Source: Toxonevra muliebris (Eukaryota; Arthropoda; Insecta; Diptera; Pallopteridae). From it: a DNA stretch of 64,000 nucleotides. Both the position numbers and the translations under genes were made by a program. Within the stretch, counting starts at the first letter, position 1. Each line of letters opens with the position of its first letter. The notes under the pieces are model-generated. The model saw only the letters and a list, made by a program, of their open reading frames with translations. It was not told the origin of the DNA and did no database searches. Positions 10,950 to 22,925 of this stretch are shown here, piece by piece. The stretch is from positions 86,793,235 through 86,857,234 of the forward strand of contig OY829326.1 in assembly GCA_963691655.1 (NCBI GenBank). The letters run 5' to 3'.

Positions 10950-11789
10950 CGCTCTCTTGTGTTAGCATGGTACTTTCTCTTTTCTTGACGTAGACAAGAA
11001 AGATGCCTACATTACATATATAAATATTTTTGAATCCAGTTGAATCATTCATATGATCCTAAGCATTTTCCTAATATTTTAAATCAAACTGCGGTATGGA
11101 TCAAACAGATTAGGGATGGTATGAGTATGATGTCGCCGTCGGATTCATTTTTATTGCAACTTATATTTATGCATAAGCGTTGTTGTACATGTGGGTACAT
11201 CAGAATAGTAGTGTTATAATGATTTCAACGCATTTATATTCAAAAATTCATGGGTGCCTATGGATAGCGAAAGAGCGACTCATTGCTAATCTCTGTCACA
11301 AATACACAACGTCCTAAATACTACTAGAAATAAAAAAAAAAAGAATTTAAGATATTATAATATATATTTTAATTAAAGTAAAAATAAAGGTAATCGAATT
11401 CATTTGCATCTTAATATTAGTTAAATTCAATTTAGGAAAAACTTAAATATAACAGAAAATAATTATTTATGTATGAACACTAAGGTGGCGGCCAAATGTA
11501 TGAAGAAAAAAAGTGCATTCGAATTATAGCTTCCGCCCCCTGAAACTATGCGAATACTCGAAAAACTACTAATTATGAAGTTTTAGACTAATCGGAAAAA
11601 ATTTAAAACTAGCTTATCGAGCCTAAAGTTCGGAAAATTAAATTTTTTTACTATTTTAGATTTTGGTTTTATTACTCCGTAACCATATTTATGTATTTAT
11701 TTAGTAATTTATGGCTCATCCCCTTTCTAACGAGCTACCAATCAAATCGGTATACAAATAACTAAATTATAGACATCTTTCTCGTAGTT
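10950..11789. other. No gene recognised
   Basis: AT-rich sequence with several A/T tracts; no supported coding frame or terminal repeats. Confidence 0.4.
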
Positions 11790-11797
11790 CATACATA

Positions 11798-13278
11798 CAC
11801 TGTAGTTTTGAAATTTTTTTGTGAAGTGAAATTTTTAACACTTCAAGTGTTTCGAAGTGATTTTTAAAAAAAGTGAAGTGTTTTTTGAAGTGTAATGAGA
11901 AAACGACTTATTATCAAAATTTATCTGGTTTTATGTTCTTATTTTGCGAAAAAACCTTTTCGGTGGTGCGCTAATCAATTAAATGACAGTTCATCAGTGT
12001 TGCCAAATAGGTATTTAACCCTGGAATTCAATTTTCACAGCTTTAGTTCATTAAGCTTGTTTTACAAAACAGTGTCTATTTAAGTACAAAAAAAAGTAAC
12101 TTAAGGCATATATAATTCATTAAATGTGTTTACATCTTAAAAGTAATATACTGAACTAAAAAGGAACGAGTTTTCATAAGAATCAAGTTTCATTATATGC
12201 AAGATGCACAAAGCTTTATTTTGTGCTTCTCGCACAAGCTTTCGAACAGGACGATTTTATCATTCGTAATTTAGAAGAGGGGCAAACAAATGGCACAAAT
12301 CATTCTATTTTTTCAGGATTTATTTGTCCAGTATTCTCATTATCATTTTTAATATTATTTCGAACCGACGTTGTCAAAGTTGAGCGGTTAAGGGGCTTTT
12401 GTTTTATTTAAAACATGTTGTGAGCGTAATTGACATAGCTATTTAGAAAAGTCATGTTTAATATTCCAAAATATTCAGTAAAATTTTTGCATTACCGAGT
12501 TGGTCCTCAAACTTGATGCACAATATTTTTCCCATAATTTTGCTTTTTGAACATACATACATTTTATAGTTGTTTTCTATGCATAATGGATGTGATAAAC
12601 GAAATTATTTTCGATTTTGCCCTTCATAATGATATATCTCTACCCAGAGGTACATCGTTTTAGTCTAAATCGGATGCTTCCACTGACTAACTGGCATCTT
12701 CCAAACTATCATTTTAAACCTCTTCCGTCGGGTCAGTGGTCTTCGTACATAAAGGTCATGTTTCGTCGATTCGACGATACACATTTAAAAAATTATACTT
12801 TCATAATGTGAATTCGGTTGAACTTCAGCACACAGCAACAGCTTGCCTACGACTGGCGCTGTATGTAAAACTAGCACAAACAAATAAAATTTGGAAAGAA
12901 AAACTGTAAAATGTAAACATGCGTCGTCGATTCGATGAAGCATGTCCTTCCAGTGTTAAATAAACACAAAAGGTCTAAAAAGGTAATATAGGATGTCTGC
13001 TAGATGGAGTCTTACTTTTTATAGGGAATATAAATTCAAATACACCGATCTGGCTACAGTCATTTTTCCCTTCCAAATTAAGCGGAAATGCAAAAATTAA
13101 TTCAACGAAATGGTTCATAGATATAAACATATTTATATAATTTTTTATCGGTTTTAGCTTTTCTTTGAAATTGGAAAACTGAAGTGTTTTTATGAAAGAG
13201 GAAGTGACGAAGTGTTGGGCTTGAAAGTGAAGTGAAAAACTTCATTTGAAGTGACAGCGACAGCACAGATACACAGTG
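11798..13278. mobile_element. Possible hAT-like element with GAAGTG subterminal motifs
   Basis: The left end CACTGTAGTTTTG and right end (complement of CACTGTGTATCTG) share only CACTGT. The flanking 8-mers CATACATA and CATATAAA agree at 6 of 8 positions. About four GAAGTG hexamers lie within 85 bp of the left end and about five within 100 bp of the right end. Clustered subterminal hexamers are typical of hAT transposase binding sites. No transposase is recognisable inside. Confidence 0.4.
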
Positions 13279-13903
13279 CATATAAACTTGAACACGGGCA
13301 TTACTTATTTAAAATTAGGTTTTTGATTTTTGAATAACGGAATTTCTTGTAGTTTTGTTTGTGAATCTATACTGTAGAGCTATTTTAATCAGTGAATATT
13401 GTTGTAATTGTAATTAAAGTGCATGGTCACTTTCGCTTCTACTAAATCAATCTATTTCGATTAATACTATATAAATGAACACAAGTTTACGTTCACAAAT
13501 TTCTGTAGTCGCAGATTCTTGGTAACCTTATATCAAACAAGTTTTATTCGTCTTTTTTTATAACCATAACTTATATGCATATTCAAAACATTTCAATTCA
13601 TATTGCAATATTCCAAGGTATGAAAATATTGCAGTACAGTATTGAAGTTCTAGAAAATATTACCTGCCATGCATGTAGAACATAATGTTTACTCAAACCT
13701 TTTTATTAAAATAAAATATTTTTAACAAGCTAAAATCTGTTGATTTAATTTTTTCCTTCTATTATAAATTTTCTAGCGATTTCCATCTAAACATAATAAA
13801 TATCATATACTTAAGTTAACGTCATTTCTATATGATTCAGATGTTTCCAGTGGAAATATCTCAAAGCCATGATGTATTGAAGAAATACTCGTGTTGAGTA
13901 GTG

Positions 13904-13942
13904 TAAACTGTAGGTTCAACCATGTGGTATCACAATTTGCCG
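13904..13942 (+). repeat. SINE tail fragment
   Basis: TAAACTGTAGGTTCAACCAT and the following GTGGTATCACAA match the body of the SINE at 7750-8049 (minus strand) at about 35 of 39 positions. The tRNA head is absent, so this is a 5'-truncated copy or a shared module. Confidence 0.6.
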
Positions 13943-14093
13943 AATCACAATCAAGTTCCCCTCTGACAAATGTCCTCAAAAAGTTGAACAAAAAAACAAA
14001 GCAGGAGTTGAAAAAATTGTCTTACCGTGAAAATTTGTAATCTTTATTTTCGTCTGTCAATTATAGTATATGTACAGGTTATAGTTATATGTA

Positions 14094-14839
14094 CAGGTTT
14101 CCCACGAACTACACGGCACTCGTAGAGAACGATTTCGCTCCAACACGATTTGTTAATAGCAGAAATCCCCATATAACACGATGTCACTATAGCACGATTT
14201 CCTTCCAACACGATTTGCGAATAGCTGAATCCCTCGTATAACACGATTAGTGAAAATAATTTGGAGATTTAAATCGCTTTTTAAATTTATTAATAAGCTA
14301 TTTAACTATAACTCTAATTTTTATTTGCTATATTTATCAAATTCCAGTTCACTCTGTGTTCTAATTTCATAATCATTTTCGCTTGTTAAACTCAAATTTT
14401 TTCTGTAAATATTCCAATAAATTTTCTGTTTTGCTTATTATTAAAATTTTTTTCTATAAAATTAATATACTTAATTTCTGTTTTTTTACTTTTTACAACC
14501 AGAACTAAAAACTTTAATTTATTTATAAAAAAGAGAAAATGTATCAAACCGTACAAAAAGTTAAAATATACATAAAGCTAAAGAATGCCCCTGAATGTGA
14601 CAGCTCGAACGATCACTTATCCCAAAAAGTTGTTTTTAAAACTCTTGGAACGTGACCCTGTTTTTGTACTACTTGCTTGTCCCGTATAATACGATTTCGT
14701 ATATAATACGGTAGATTTTTAAATTCTTGGAGCCTAACTCCGCTTTTTATATTGCTTCCTTGTTCCGTATAACATGAATCCGCACAACACAATGCTTTTT
14801 TGGAACCTAACTATCGTGTTATACGGGAGACACACAGTG
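14094..14839. mobile_element. Non-autonomous pogo/Tc1-like element
   Basis: The sequence is bounded by TA at 14092-14093 and 14840-14841. The ends CAGGTTTCCCACG and CACTGTGTGTCTCCCG (complement) are degenerate inverted repeats. Motifs of the type CGTATAACACGATT recur near both ends in inverted orientation. There is no transposase frame, and the AT-rich middle is probably filler. Confidence 0.5.
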
Positions 14840-14841
14840 TA

Positions 14842-15855
14842 GCGAGTATGAACAAAATACCCGAATTGCGATATTAAAGAATTGAAAATTTGGATATGAA
14901 GTTTCAATGATAATACTTTAGTTAAGAAAAATCCAAAAGATTGTTACAAAATATTCATAAAGAAAAAAGTTATGGGAGTTCAGTCACTTATTTTTATGTC
15001 TTCATTCCACCATATTACAAAGTCAAATTTATGCTTAATCCTTGATTTTCGATAACTTGAGTGCAACTCGATATATGAATTAAAAGTGTTGATAACATAT
15101 AATTGGGTAATTTTTAAAAACTAGCAATGCTAAATTTGCATATACATTTTTGACGTCTGATTTTTACCGATATTGTAAAGCAATGTAAAGAAATCACTCT
15201 AAAAGAATTAAAAGTCTGAACTTTAAAGTTAAATAAAAAAAAACACTCCTTAACGCCTTCGATTTTTTTTATATTACAAACAAGTATGTAGATTAATATT
15301 TGAAAGTTTCAGCTGCTTTCGTCAGCATTTTCTGGAGATACACATCTTTTTCAGTGAGTACCCGTGTGCAAATTAAAGCGGTTTTTAATGCTTGGTTGCA
15401 AGTAAAAACCAATACGTAAGCCAACACGTTTGATGGTGTAAAAAATTTTATTGAGAAAGAGCTTAGGAGAGAAAAAATCTGAGGAATTGAGGCTTATGAT
15501 CTTAATATTTAGTACCAGCTAAAATGTATGGGGTCGGGAAAGACAAGCCTAATATCATATGAAGAAGGGTGTAAGATAACGAAAAAAGCGGAGAGAAGAT
15601 AAGCTTATAGCTTGAAGCTATCCTGAACAAATAATGAAAGCTGCCGCTTAGTTGTTTACAGACAAGAAGCAAAAAATGGGAAAAATGGGGATGAAATAGA
15701 ACAATTCATATTGTCAGAAGCATATAAAGGCACAGAGGACGATGACAGTAAGGTTTCTCCAGATAGGTAAACTAGCGATGATGATGAAAGCTAAAGTGAC
15801 TAATTTTTTTTTCAATGTGTGGATATCAAAGGACATCAATCAATCAATATTTTTT
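14842..15855. other. No gene recognised
   Basis: AT-rich with poly-A/T tracts; no supported frame, RNA gene or inverted termini. Confidence 0.4.
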
Positions 15856-16440
15856 TTTAAAGGTGGGCGTGGCCGACAGCAAAATAGTTTCATTGGCACC
15901 TGTTAGTAAGCTTGGGGACTGTTTTGAAAGATTTTCAACTTTCTGCTATTATTTATTTTGATATTACATTACTTTTCTTTAAACAAATTTAAGAAGTTAT
16001 ATGAGAGGTGGGCGTGGTTTTAATAAGATTGTACTAAGATTTTGTGTATTAGCTTTGTTGCTCATAAAAACGATGTGTACCAAATTTCATTAGTCTACAA
16101 TAACTCATATTTTTGTCTGTTCACTACATGACCTCATCACACTGTGCCACGCCCATATTCCCAATCTTGACCATATTTGTTTTAGGGAGCTCTTACATTA
16201 TCGGTAGCTACTGCACAAAAATTCAAGTGTATTACTTCACCAGTTTTTGAGATATTGTAATGTTTTGATTCAGCTTGTATGGGAAGTGGGCGTGTCCGTT
16301 AACCGATTTGGTTGAAATTCGCAATATTTCTTAATCTTTCCTTAAAAATATTCGCGCAAAATTTCATTGGCCTACCACTACTCCTTCTATTATTGTCCAC
16401 CGGTTGTATGGAGACGCTACACTGTGTGTATTACATATTG
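15856..16440. repeat. GTGGGCGTGG-type interspersed repeat
   Basis: The motif GGTGGGCGTGG occurs at about 15862 and 16007, with AAGTGGGCGTGTCCG near 16284 and GTGCCACGCCCATA in the opposite orientation near 16145. Conserved phrases such as AAATTTCATT and TTTTTGAGATATTGTAAT recur between them. This layout is common to a family of interspersed repeats in fly genomes; the family is inferred from memory. Confidence 0.45.
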
Positions 16441-17043
16441 ATATAAATCAACAATTTTGACGCAAGCGATTAAGTATGGAGAAAATGTTAAAAGTTAGTA
16501 GTTACTTCTTAATTGGTAAGTTTCATTAATTTAAGGCAATTTTTTCAACATCTAGTTTGTTGTTTGCAATTTTTTGGGGACATTTGTCATAGGTGATCTT
16601 GATTGTACTCGACATGGGTTCATTAAAATATAATTCGATTTGTATTTTAAATAAACTAAATTGGGTTACCCACAATCCTACGTACTTTAATATTAAAAAA
16701 ATTACCGCTATCTGGAAAATCCTAACGGCTGAATTTAAAAATTCGTAAAAAAAGTGCCAAATAGTCACTTTAGGCGAAAATAAAAATTGTGCTCGTCAAA
16801 TGAGTTGAATATATTTGCATATGCCTGTCTGCCTCAATAAGTCTATAATGACATATTTTTTATAAATAAACCTGTGTAAGTGCACCACCTGCCAATTAGA
16901 CGACTTTAGTCGGTCCCGAAGTTGGTGCAATTATACTGATTTCACTGTATTTTATTATATTATTATTATTAAATAGTTAATCGCTCATATATTTAGAACT
17001 CTTTCAAATCATGTTCTTATATTCCCTTTCTCTTACTAACTAG

Positions 17044-17892
17044 ATGTCGCAAGCGCAATCAATACCATCGTGGCCATTTCAAGCTCTAGTGCATATGCGC
17101 ATAGATTCCAAAGTTTCGCGAAAAATGTTAATTCTGCAATTACTTTTATGTTCAGTTGCCAAACAACACATACGCGCAAACCCAGTTTCAAGCCCAGAAA
17201 TCAGTATGAGATCAGACAAAACGATGATCACAACTAGCCAGCAACTGCAGCAACATCAAAAGCCTAACTTACAAGATTTGCATTTAAATTCTCTAAATGC
17301 ATATGCTACCAATTACGATAGCATTTCCACAGCTAGTGCACAAGCTAATTTTAAGCCATCGTATAAAATACCAGAAATGGAAGCAAATTTCAAACCCATC
17401 CAAAGTAGCGACTCTTCACCACCCGCAATGACAAGTCCAACCCCAGTGCTGATGCAATACTTACCACAAACAGTACATGAAGGCGGAGTACAGTACTTGC
17501 AATTGATACCAACTCGTCCACTTATTGTTCCTATTAGTCCATTTTTACAAAATGGAGCCTTAGCGCCACAAACAACTATCGCGTATCATCAACCATTAAC
17601 TGTCAACAATGCGGTCAAAGACTATTCTGTTCGCTCACCTTCTCTGCTGACTGATGTTCCCGCCAACATTGTACCACCGACACCAACTGCTTTGGCAGAC
17701 ATTTATACTGGTAGTCTACCCTATGGTCTGCAAACATATACCAATGCAATACAGCCGTACCGAAATAATTATCGCATTAATCGTGAAGTCAAAGGGAAAC
17801 ACGTACTCGCTTCGTTTACTTTGAATTTGAATGAATATCTACCCGGGTCTCAGAATCAACTTCAGCCCACTTACTTACGTGGAAGACCATGA
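17044..17892 (+). CDS. Uncharacterised, probably secreted host protein (282 codons)
   Basis: This is the longest intact frame in the window that does not look like a transposon, with fly-like codon use. The first Met directly follows CTCTTACTAACTAG, which reads as a polypyrimidine tract and splice acceptor, so the exon may continue an upstream exon. A second Met at residue 28 (position 17125) begins MLILQLLLCSVA, a good signal-peptide core, and is my preferred start. The mature region is Gln/Ser/Pro/Thr rich and carries VQYLQLIPTRPLIVPISPF, and near the end a basic patch INREVKGKH. There are no Cys residues after the signal. I recognise no catalytic domain. A poly(A) signal lies at 18005. It could be a cuticle, chorion or reproductive-tract protein, but nothing in the sequence decides this. 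Confidence 0.65.
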   Translation: MSQAQSIPSWPFQALVHMRIDSKVSRKMLILQLLLCSVAKQHIRANPVSSPEISMRSDKTMITTSQQLQQHQKPNLQDLHLNSLNAYATNYDSISTASAQANFKPSYKIPEMEANFKPIQSSDSSPPAMTSPTPVLMQYLPQTVHEGGVQYLQLIPTRPLIVPISPFLQNGALAPQTTIAYHQPLTVNNAVKDYSVRSPSLLTDVPANIVPPTPTALADIYTGSLPYGLQTYTNAIQPYRNNYRINREVKGKHVLASFTLNLNEYLPGSQNQLQPTYLRGRP

Positions 17893-18004
17893 TTTTGAAA
17901 GAACGGAAGATTTTTTGTATTTCCATTTCTACTTATAAATACGAGTATTTATATATATATATTATTTGTGAATACATAAGTAAATTAAAAACTCTTTCAG
18001 CAGA

Positions 18005-18010
18005 AATAAA
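18005..18010 (+). terminator. Candidate poly(A) signal
   Basis: AATAAA lies 113 bases after the stop codon of the 17044 gene, in an AT-rich 3' region. The spacing suits a short 3' UTR. Confidence 0.4.
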
Positions 18011-18304
18011 TTTTTAAAACGAAATGTAATATCGATATTAGCCGGACATTCTAAAATGAAATTCACATTTTTAAAAAAGAAACATTTAAACCTTTGTATT
18101 TGAATTTTCTAAGCGCCTGATTATATTGATGCTCGGTGTTCGACGAACACAAAACATTTTCTCCCGTGCTCGGTCATGGTGGTTACATTCAGCTCATTGC
18201 AGAGTTGTTTTTTATCAAAATATACTCGTTCAATACTATTTTATATGTAATGATACTGTTTCGTAAAATAACTCATTGCCACCCTGACTACTCTGCGTGT
18301 TCGG

Positions 18305-18451
18305 CAGTGTGGCCAACTTTTGTTTTCAAAATCCGCTAAAATGAAAAAACGCGTTGAAAAACCCGCTGACCGCTAAATCACTTTTTTACCGCGTTTTAAT
18401 TTTCAAAAAGCACTAAAATCAGCGGGGGAAAGCGCTGAGTTGGCCACACTG
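18305..18451. mobile_element. hAT MITE, 147 bp
   Basis: It begins CAGTGTGGCCAACTTTTG and ends with GAGTTGGCCACACTG, and is nearly palindromic throughout (both halves contain CGCTAAA and AACGCG blocks). Flanking 8-mers are GTGTTCGG (18297-18304) and GTGCTCGG (18452-18459), one mismatch. It has no coding capacity and belongs to the same family as the 18560-21283 element. Confidence 0.8.
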
Positions 18452-18930
18452 GTGCTCGGTGTACAATACACCGAGCATTTCGTGTTCGGTGTGAGAGTGA
18501 GTACAGACTCTTCCTTTTGTGTTCGGTGCAATAACAATTTCATGGTGTTCGCCGAGCATCAGTGTGGCCAACTCAGCACTTTTCCCGCTAAATTCAGTGC
18601 TTTTTGAAAATTAAAACGCGGAAAAAAGTGATTTAGCGGTCAGCAGGTTTTTCAACGCGTTTTTTCAATTTAAAAGACACTAAATGCTCCGCTATATGAT
18701 CCATTTCCTGAATAATCCTAACAAAATTTGTTATCGAAACAATGAGCAATGAACTTATTTAAAACCAAAGTTCGTAACCGTAAGTCACTCAATTCAAAAA
18801 ATTCTTTACTTCATATAAAAAATGGATCAAAACACCAAAATTGTAAGATTAAAGTGTATAAAATAATCTTTTTCCATTATCTTATTTTAGTTTTTTTTGT
18901 GATTGTATAATTTAGAAATGCTGCGAATTA

Positions 18931-20162
18931 TTGGGAGTATGAATGTATAAACTCGTAATTGTGACTAACTTCATATCTATCATTTTTTTGACATTGACAG
19001 TTATATTCTCTCGAAGAGCCCAAAAATACTATAAGAATTGATCTGGCAAATAATTTTCATAATTTTACAAAAGTCTTTTACTATAGCTGAAAATGTCGAA
19101 TTTCGTGCCAACAAAACAATATTTGCGGGAAGTTTTAATTTGTTCTTCCATTTAAAGAAAAACGCAACTGAAGCACATCGTTTACTCACTGAAGCTTATT
19201 CTGACTATGCTATAGACGTTAAAATGTGTCAGGTGTGGTATGCCCGTTTCAAAAGTGGTAATTTTGATGTTGAAGACAGGGAAAGTTCAGGCGGCCCGAA
19301 AAAGTTCGAAGATGAAGAATTGAAGGCATTACTCGAAGAAGATTCATGTCATACGCAACAAGAACTTGCAAAATCTTTAGGAGTTGATCAATCAACCATT
19401 TCTAAACGATTAAAAGCATTGGGATTGATTCAAAAGCAAGGAAATTGGGTGCCGTACGAATTGAAGCCGAGAGACGTCGAACGACGATTTTTCACATGTG
19501 AACTGCTGATTGAACGACAGAAAAAAAGGGTTTTTCTGCATCGTATTGTGACTGGCGATGAAAAGTGGATACGTTACGATAACCCAAAGCGTAAAAAATC
19601 ATGGGGACCGCCCGGACATGCATCAACATCAACGGCAAAGCCGAACATCTATGGGTCCAAGCTCATGCTGTGTAACCGAATGAAACGATCACTGGCGACC
19701 GCTACCGACTACAATTGATGCGTTTGAGCCGAGCATTAAAGGATAAGAGGCCAGAATATGAGAATAGACACGACGAAGTTATTCTTCAGCACGACAATGC
19801 TCGGTCGCATGTTACAAGGCAAGTAAAAACATACTTGGAAACGCTGAAATGGGAAGTGCTACCCCACCCGCCGTATTCTCCACACATTGCTCCTTCTGAT
19901 TACCACTTGTTCCGATCGATGACACATGGCCTGGCTGAACAGCACTTCCGTTCTCTAGAAGAACTCAAAAAATGGGTCGATTCGTAGATAGCCTCAAAAG
20001 ATGAGGAGTTCTTTCGACGCGGAATCCGTATGCTACCAGAAAGATGGGAAACGGTTATGGCTAACGATGTACAATACTTTGCAGAATAAATTTATAATCA
20101 CTTTTTCACAATAAATGTCCAAATTAAGAAAAAAATACGAGTTTATACATTCATACTCCCAA
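18931..20162 (+). mobile_element. mariner element, near full length (1232 bp)
   Basis: Inverted termini TTGGGAGTATGAATG... lie at 18931 and 20162 with TA on each side (18929-18930 and 20163-20164). It is the longest of three family copies here and is inserted in the hAT element starting at 18560. Confidence 0.95.
19093..20089 (+). pseudogene. mariner transposase pseudogene (DD34D)
   Basis: The conserved ATG is at 19093, but one base is lost near 19140-19155 relative to the 3897 copy, shifting the frame. The body then reads through WVPYEL and the first catalytic Asp in HRIVTGDEKWIRYD. Near 19672 the frame is lost after GSKLMLC, where about 50 bases that should encode the WDQLG-like segment are missing. 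The second Asp (ILQHDNARSH) and the third (APSDYHLF) are in the frame at 19715-19987, which ends in a TAG before the C-terminus. All three catalytic Asp codons survive, but the protein cannot be made. Confidence 0.92.
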
Positions 20163-20221
20163 TAAAAACTTTAAAAATACATTTAATTTAACATACAATT
20201 TAATTAATTTTCTTTTCAATA

Positions 20222-21174
20222 CAGCAGAATCTCGATAATTCGTAATCGTAAGGGACCAGCAATTTTTTACGAACTACAGAGGTTTTCGATTTAACGAGAT
20301 TTCGATTTAACCCTTTCACCCCGAGTTTTTCCTCAAAATCTGGTTGAGTTTTTCCAGTATTTTATGCAAATATTAAAATAAATTTAAAAAATAATATGTC
20401 CAGGACTCTTAATCCTTAAAGTTGTACTTAAGTTTTCCAATGGGACATAACCTTTGAAACCTGGAATTATGGCAAAGCCAATTTACGGTGATGACACTGC
20501 GTGTATACAATCCACTCATTGACCGCCAGCATCCGTATTTTAAAGAAAACTCAAATAAAATGGAAACCGTATCTCCTATTTTACTTAAATTTTCGAACAT
20601 TTTTGGGATATACAATCCCAGGGTTAACGAGGTTAAAATAAGAAAAATACGAATTAACGGGTTTGTAGTTTAAGGCTCTTCTCGTGTATCTTTTCAACCA
20701 CGAAAAACACAAAAAATTTCATAAAAAAGTGAACGTAGCTATCTACAATGATTGATTTGTTTAGAATCATAGTTCCATAGAATGTTGCTTTGCATTACGA
20801 ATTATGAGAGGTTGTCAACAACCAATTTCGATTTTTTAGGAATTTTTATATAAAAATTGAACTCGAATTTATTAAGAACAAATATTCAAACTTTATTTTT
20901 ATGTCTTTTCACTTCAGACGCTAACCAATAACTGACTTTTTTCTTTCACCGGCAGCCATACTTTTTTTCCATTGCCTCTATTCTCGTTTATTCATTGTCA
21001 GAGTTGCTATAAATTACATTAAGTAAAGTTGCCACTATTTATAAGAGGTTAAATATTTCTTGTATTGAAAAAAAAAAAATACGAATTAAAGCGATTTTTT
21101 CAAGGGACCAGCAGTTTGTTACGCATTATTGAGATTTTTGAATTAACAGGGTACGAACTATCGCGATTCTAATG
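20222..21174. mobile_element. pogo-like non-autonomous element, nested in hAT
   Basis: Ends CAGCAGAATCTCGATAATTC at 20222 and the complement of CATTAGAATCGCGATAGTTC at 21174 pair well, and TA flanks both sides (20220-20221 and 21175-21176). The phrase AAGGGACCAGCA recurs near both ends (20250 and about 21100). No transposase frame is present, only short shadows. Confidence 0.8.
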
Positions 21175-21291
21175 TATTTAATATATTTATTTCATAAAGA
21201 AAAAATTTAGCGCTTTTTTAAAAAAAATACGGTAAAATGGAGAAATTTTAGTGGATTTTGAAAAACAAAAGTTGGCCACACGGCCGAGCAT

Positions 21292-22673
21292 ACTCGCAAT
21301 ATAACCACAGCCTAAAAGTTTAGCTCCCAAACACCTATCTTATACCAATCAACAAAAAACAATCTGTGCAAAATTTGAGTACAATTGAATAACTGTGAGG
21401 CGACCCTCATCGACCATGAAGTTGTACATTGCCGCCCGGAAAGTAATTTTTTCAGATAAATAAATTTGTTATTCTTGGATTTCTTAAACAAAACTTTTCC
21501 ATGAAGAAACAGCACCAAGATGATTAGCCAGTATTGTTAGAGTTAACAATGATTTATGCATTCAAGTTATACTTTTTTCCAGACCAGTTTCGGTTATCTC
21601 ATAAGAACTCTTAATTTGTATTTTTCTTGCTCGAGTGTACGTTCGCGCCTGGTTTCTGTCACCAGATGGAATTAAAACACCTTCTCATTACTTTTTGTTC
21701 AAGCATTAATTGATAAATTTTCATGATCGAGAAATCAGACTTAGCTCCCCATACTGTGGCTCTATCATTATTTGATGAAAATGTTCAAACAGCGGTTAAG
21801 ACAAATAAAGCTTAAATTACATTGGAAGCTGGCCACAAAAAAAATATTTTTCTTCTTTATAAATATCGAGTTTCCGTCTTTTGTAAATCCTGGTGCAAAA
21901 ATTTTTTTCAGCACCGATTTCTTCAACAAAGAACTTTCAACATGAAAAAAATATCAAGGTTTTAAAATATTTATGCATGGAAAGCATGATCAAAATTGTA
22001 TCACTGGAAATTAAGATCAACGCAGATATACCTATTTTTTATTCCTTCAACAGATGTTCAAGTTCCTGAAGAGAAAAGCTGAATAGGTAATATTTTAATT
22101 ATCTTAAATGCAATCATTGTGCATCAAACTACCTAAAAAAGTATAGAAATGAATAATGATGAAGAAAGCTTTTTTTTAATGGTCATCACTAAGCCCTGAC
22201 TTGTCAACTAAAGGTAATGCAAGAGCAGATTAAGATTGATTGTTTTAAAGCTCACTTCTCACAGTGTCGAGGAATAAACGAAATTGGTAAAAAATAGTTT
22301 GGAAAAGATCGGTGTAGAAATATTTTTTTCGCTACTGAAGACCGATTCCCTAAAATTGTTGGATTAAAATGTGGCTATTTTGAATATTAAAGTTTTTGAA
22401 AATTTACTTTTGTCACATCATACTATGTATCACTTAGTAGTATTGAGTTCAAAAAAATCAGAATCACATTTTTTTCTTCATAATATAGTTGCTATTTACA
22501 CAACTTCCTATGTAGCTTTTTAGTATCGTAAAAATAAATTTAATTCTCTCTATTATTGAGAAGATTTTTGAGGCTAAAGTTTTTTTTTTGGTGTGTGAAA
22601 ACTTATTTTTGTGATATATGTACAATATGTATAAAAATGACAGAACAGATTTTCAAATAAGAGTTTTTATGTA
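21292..22673. other. No gene recognised
   Basis: AT-rich sequence between the hAT element and the palindromic arrays. Short antisense frames only. No inverted termini were found. Confidence 0.4.
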
Positions 22674-22925
22674 ATATGCGTGAAGTTAACAACCCTGATA
22701 CAACAACCAGAACGGGCGGAATTGAAACAAAGGAATGAAACCAAGGAAATCTATTGTGACCGAAAAGTTGTTAAAAACTAAAAAGTTGATGAAATGTGAG
22801 GTTATGTTGAAATAATGTATGCATGTTAGACCATTTTATTATTAACTAATTTAATATTAACGAAATATTTTAATAAAACAAACTCAATATATTTTGAAAG
22901 TATAAAAATCAGTAAATCTTTTTCT

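Larger units (their letters stand above)
18560..21283. mobile_element. hAT element carrying two nested transposons
   Basis: The left end CAGTGTGGCCAACTC at 18560 pairs with the right end GTTGGCCACACGG at 21283. The flanking 8-mer CCGAGCAT is identical on both sides (18552-18559 and 21284-21291). Subtracting the mariner (18931-20162) and the pogo-like insert (20222-21174) leaves only about 540 bp of host element. The element is therefore non-autonomous and has no hAT transposase. Confidence 0.85.
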
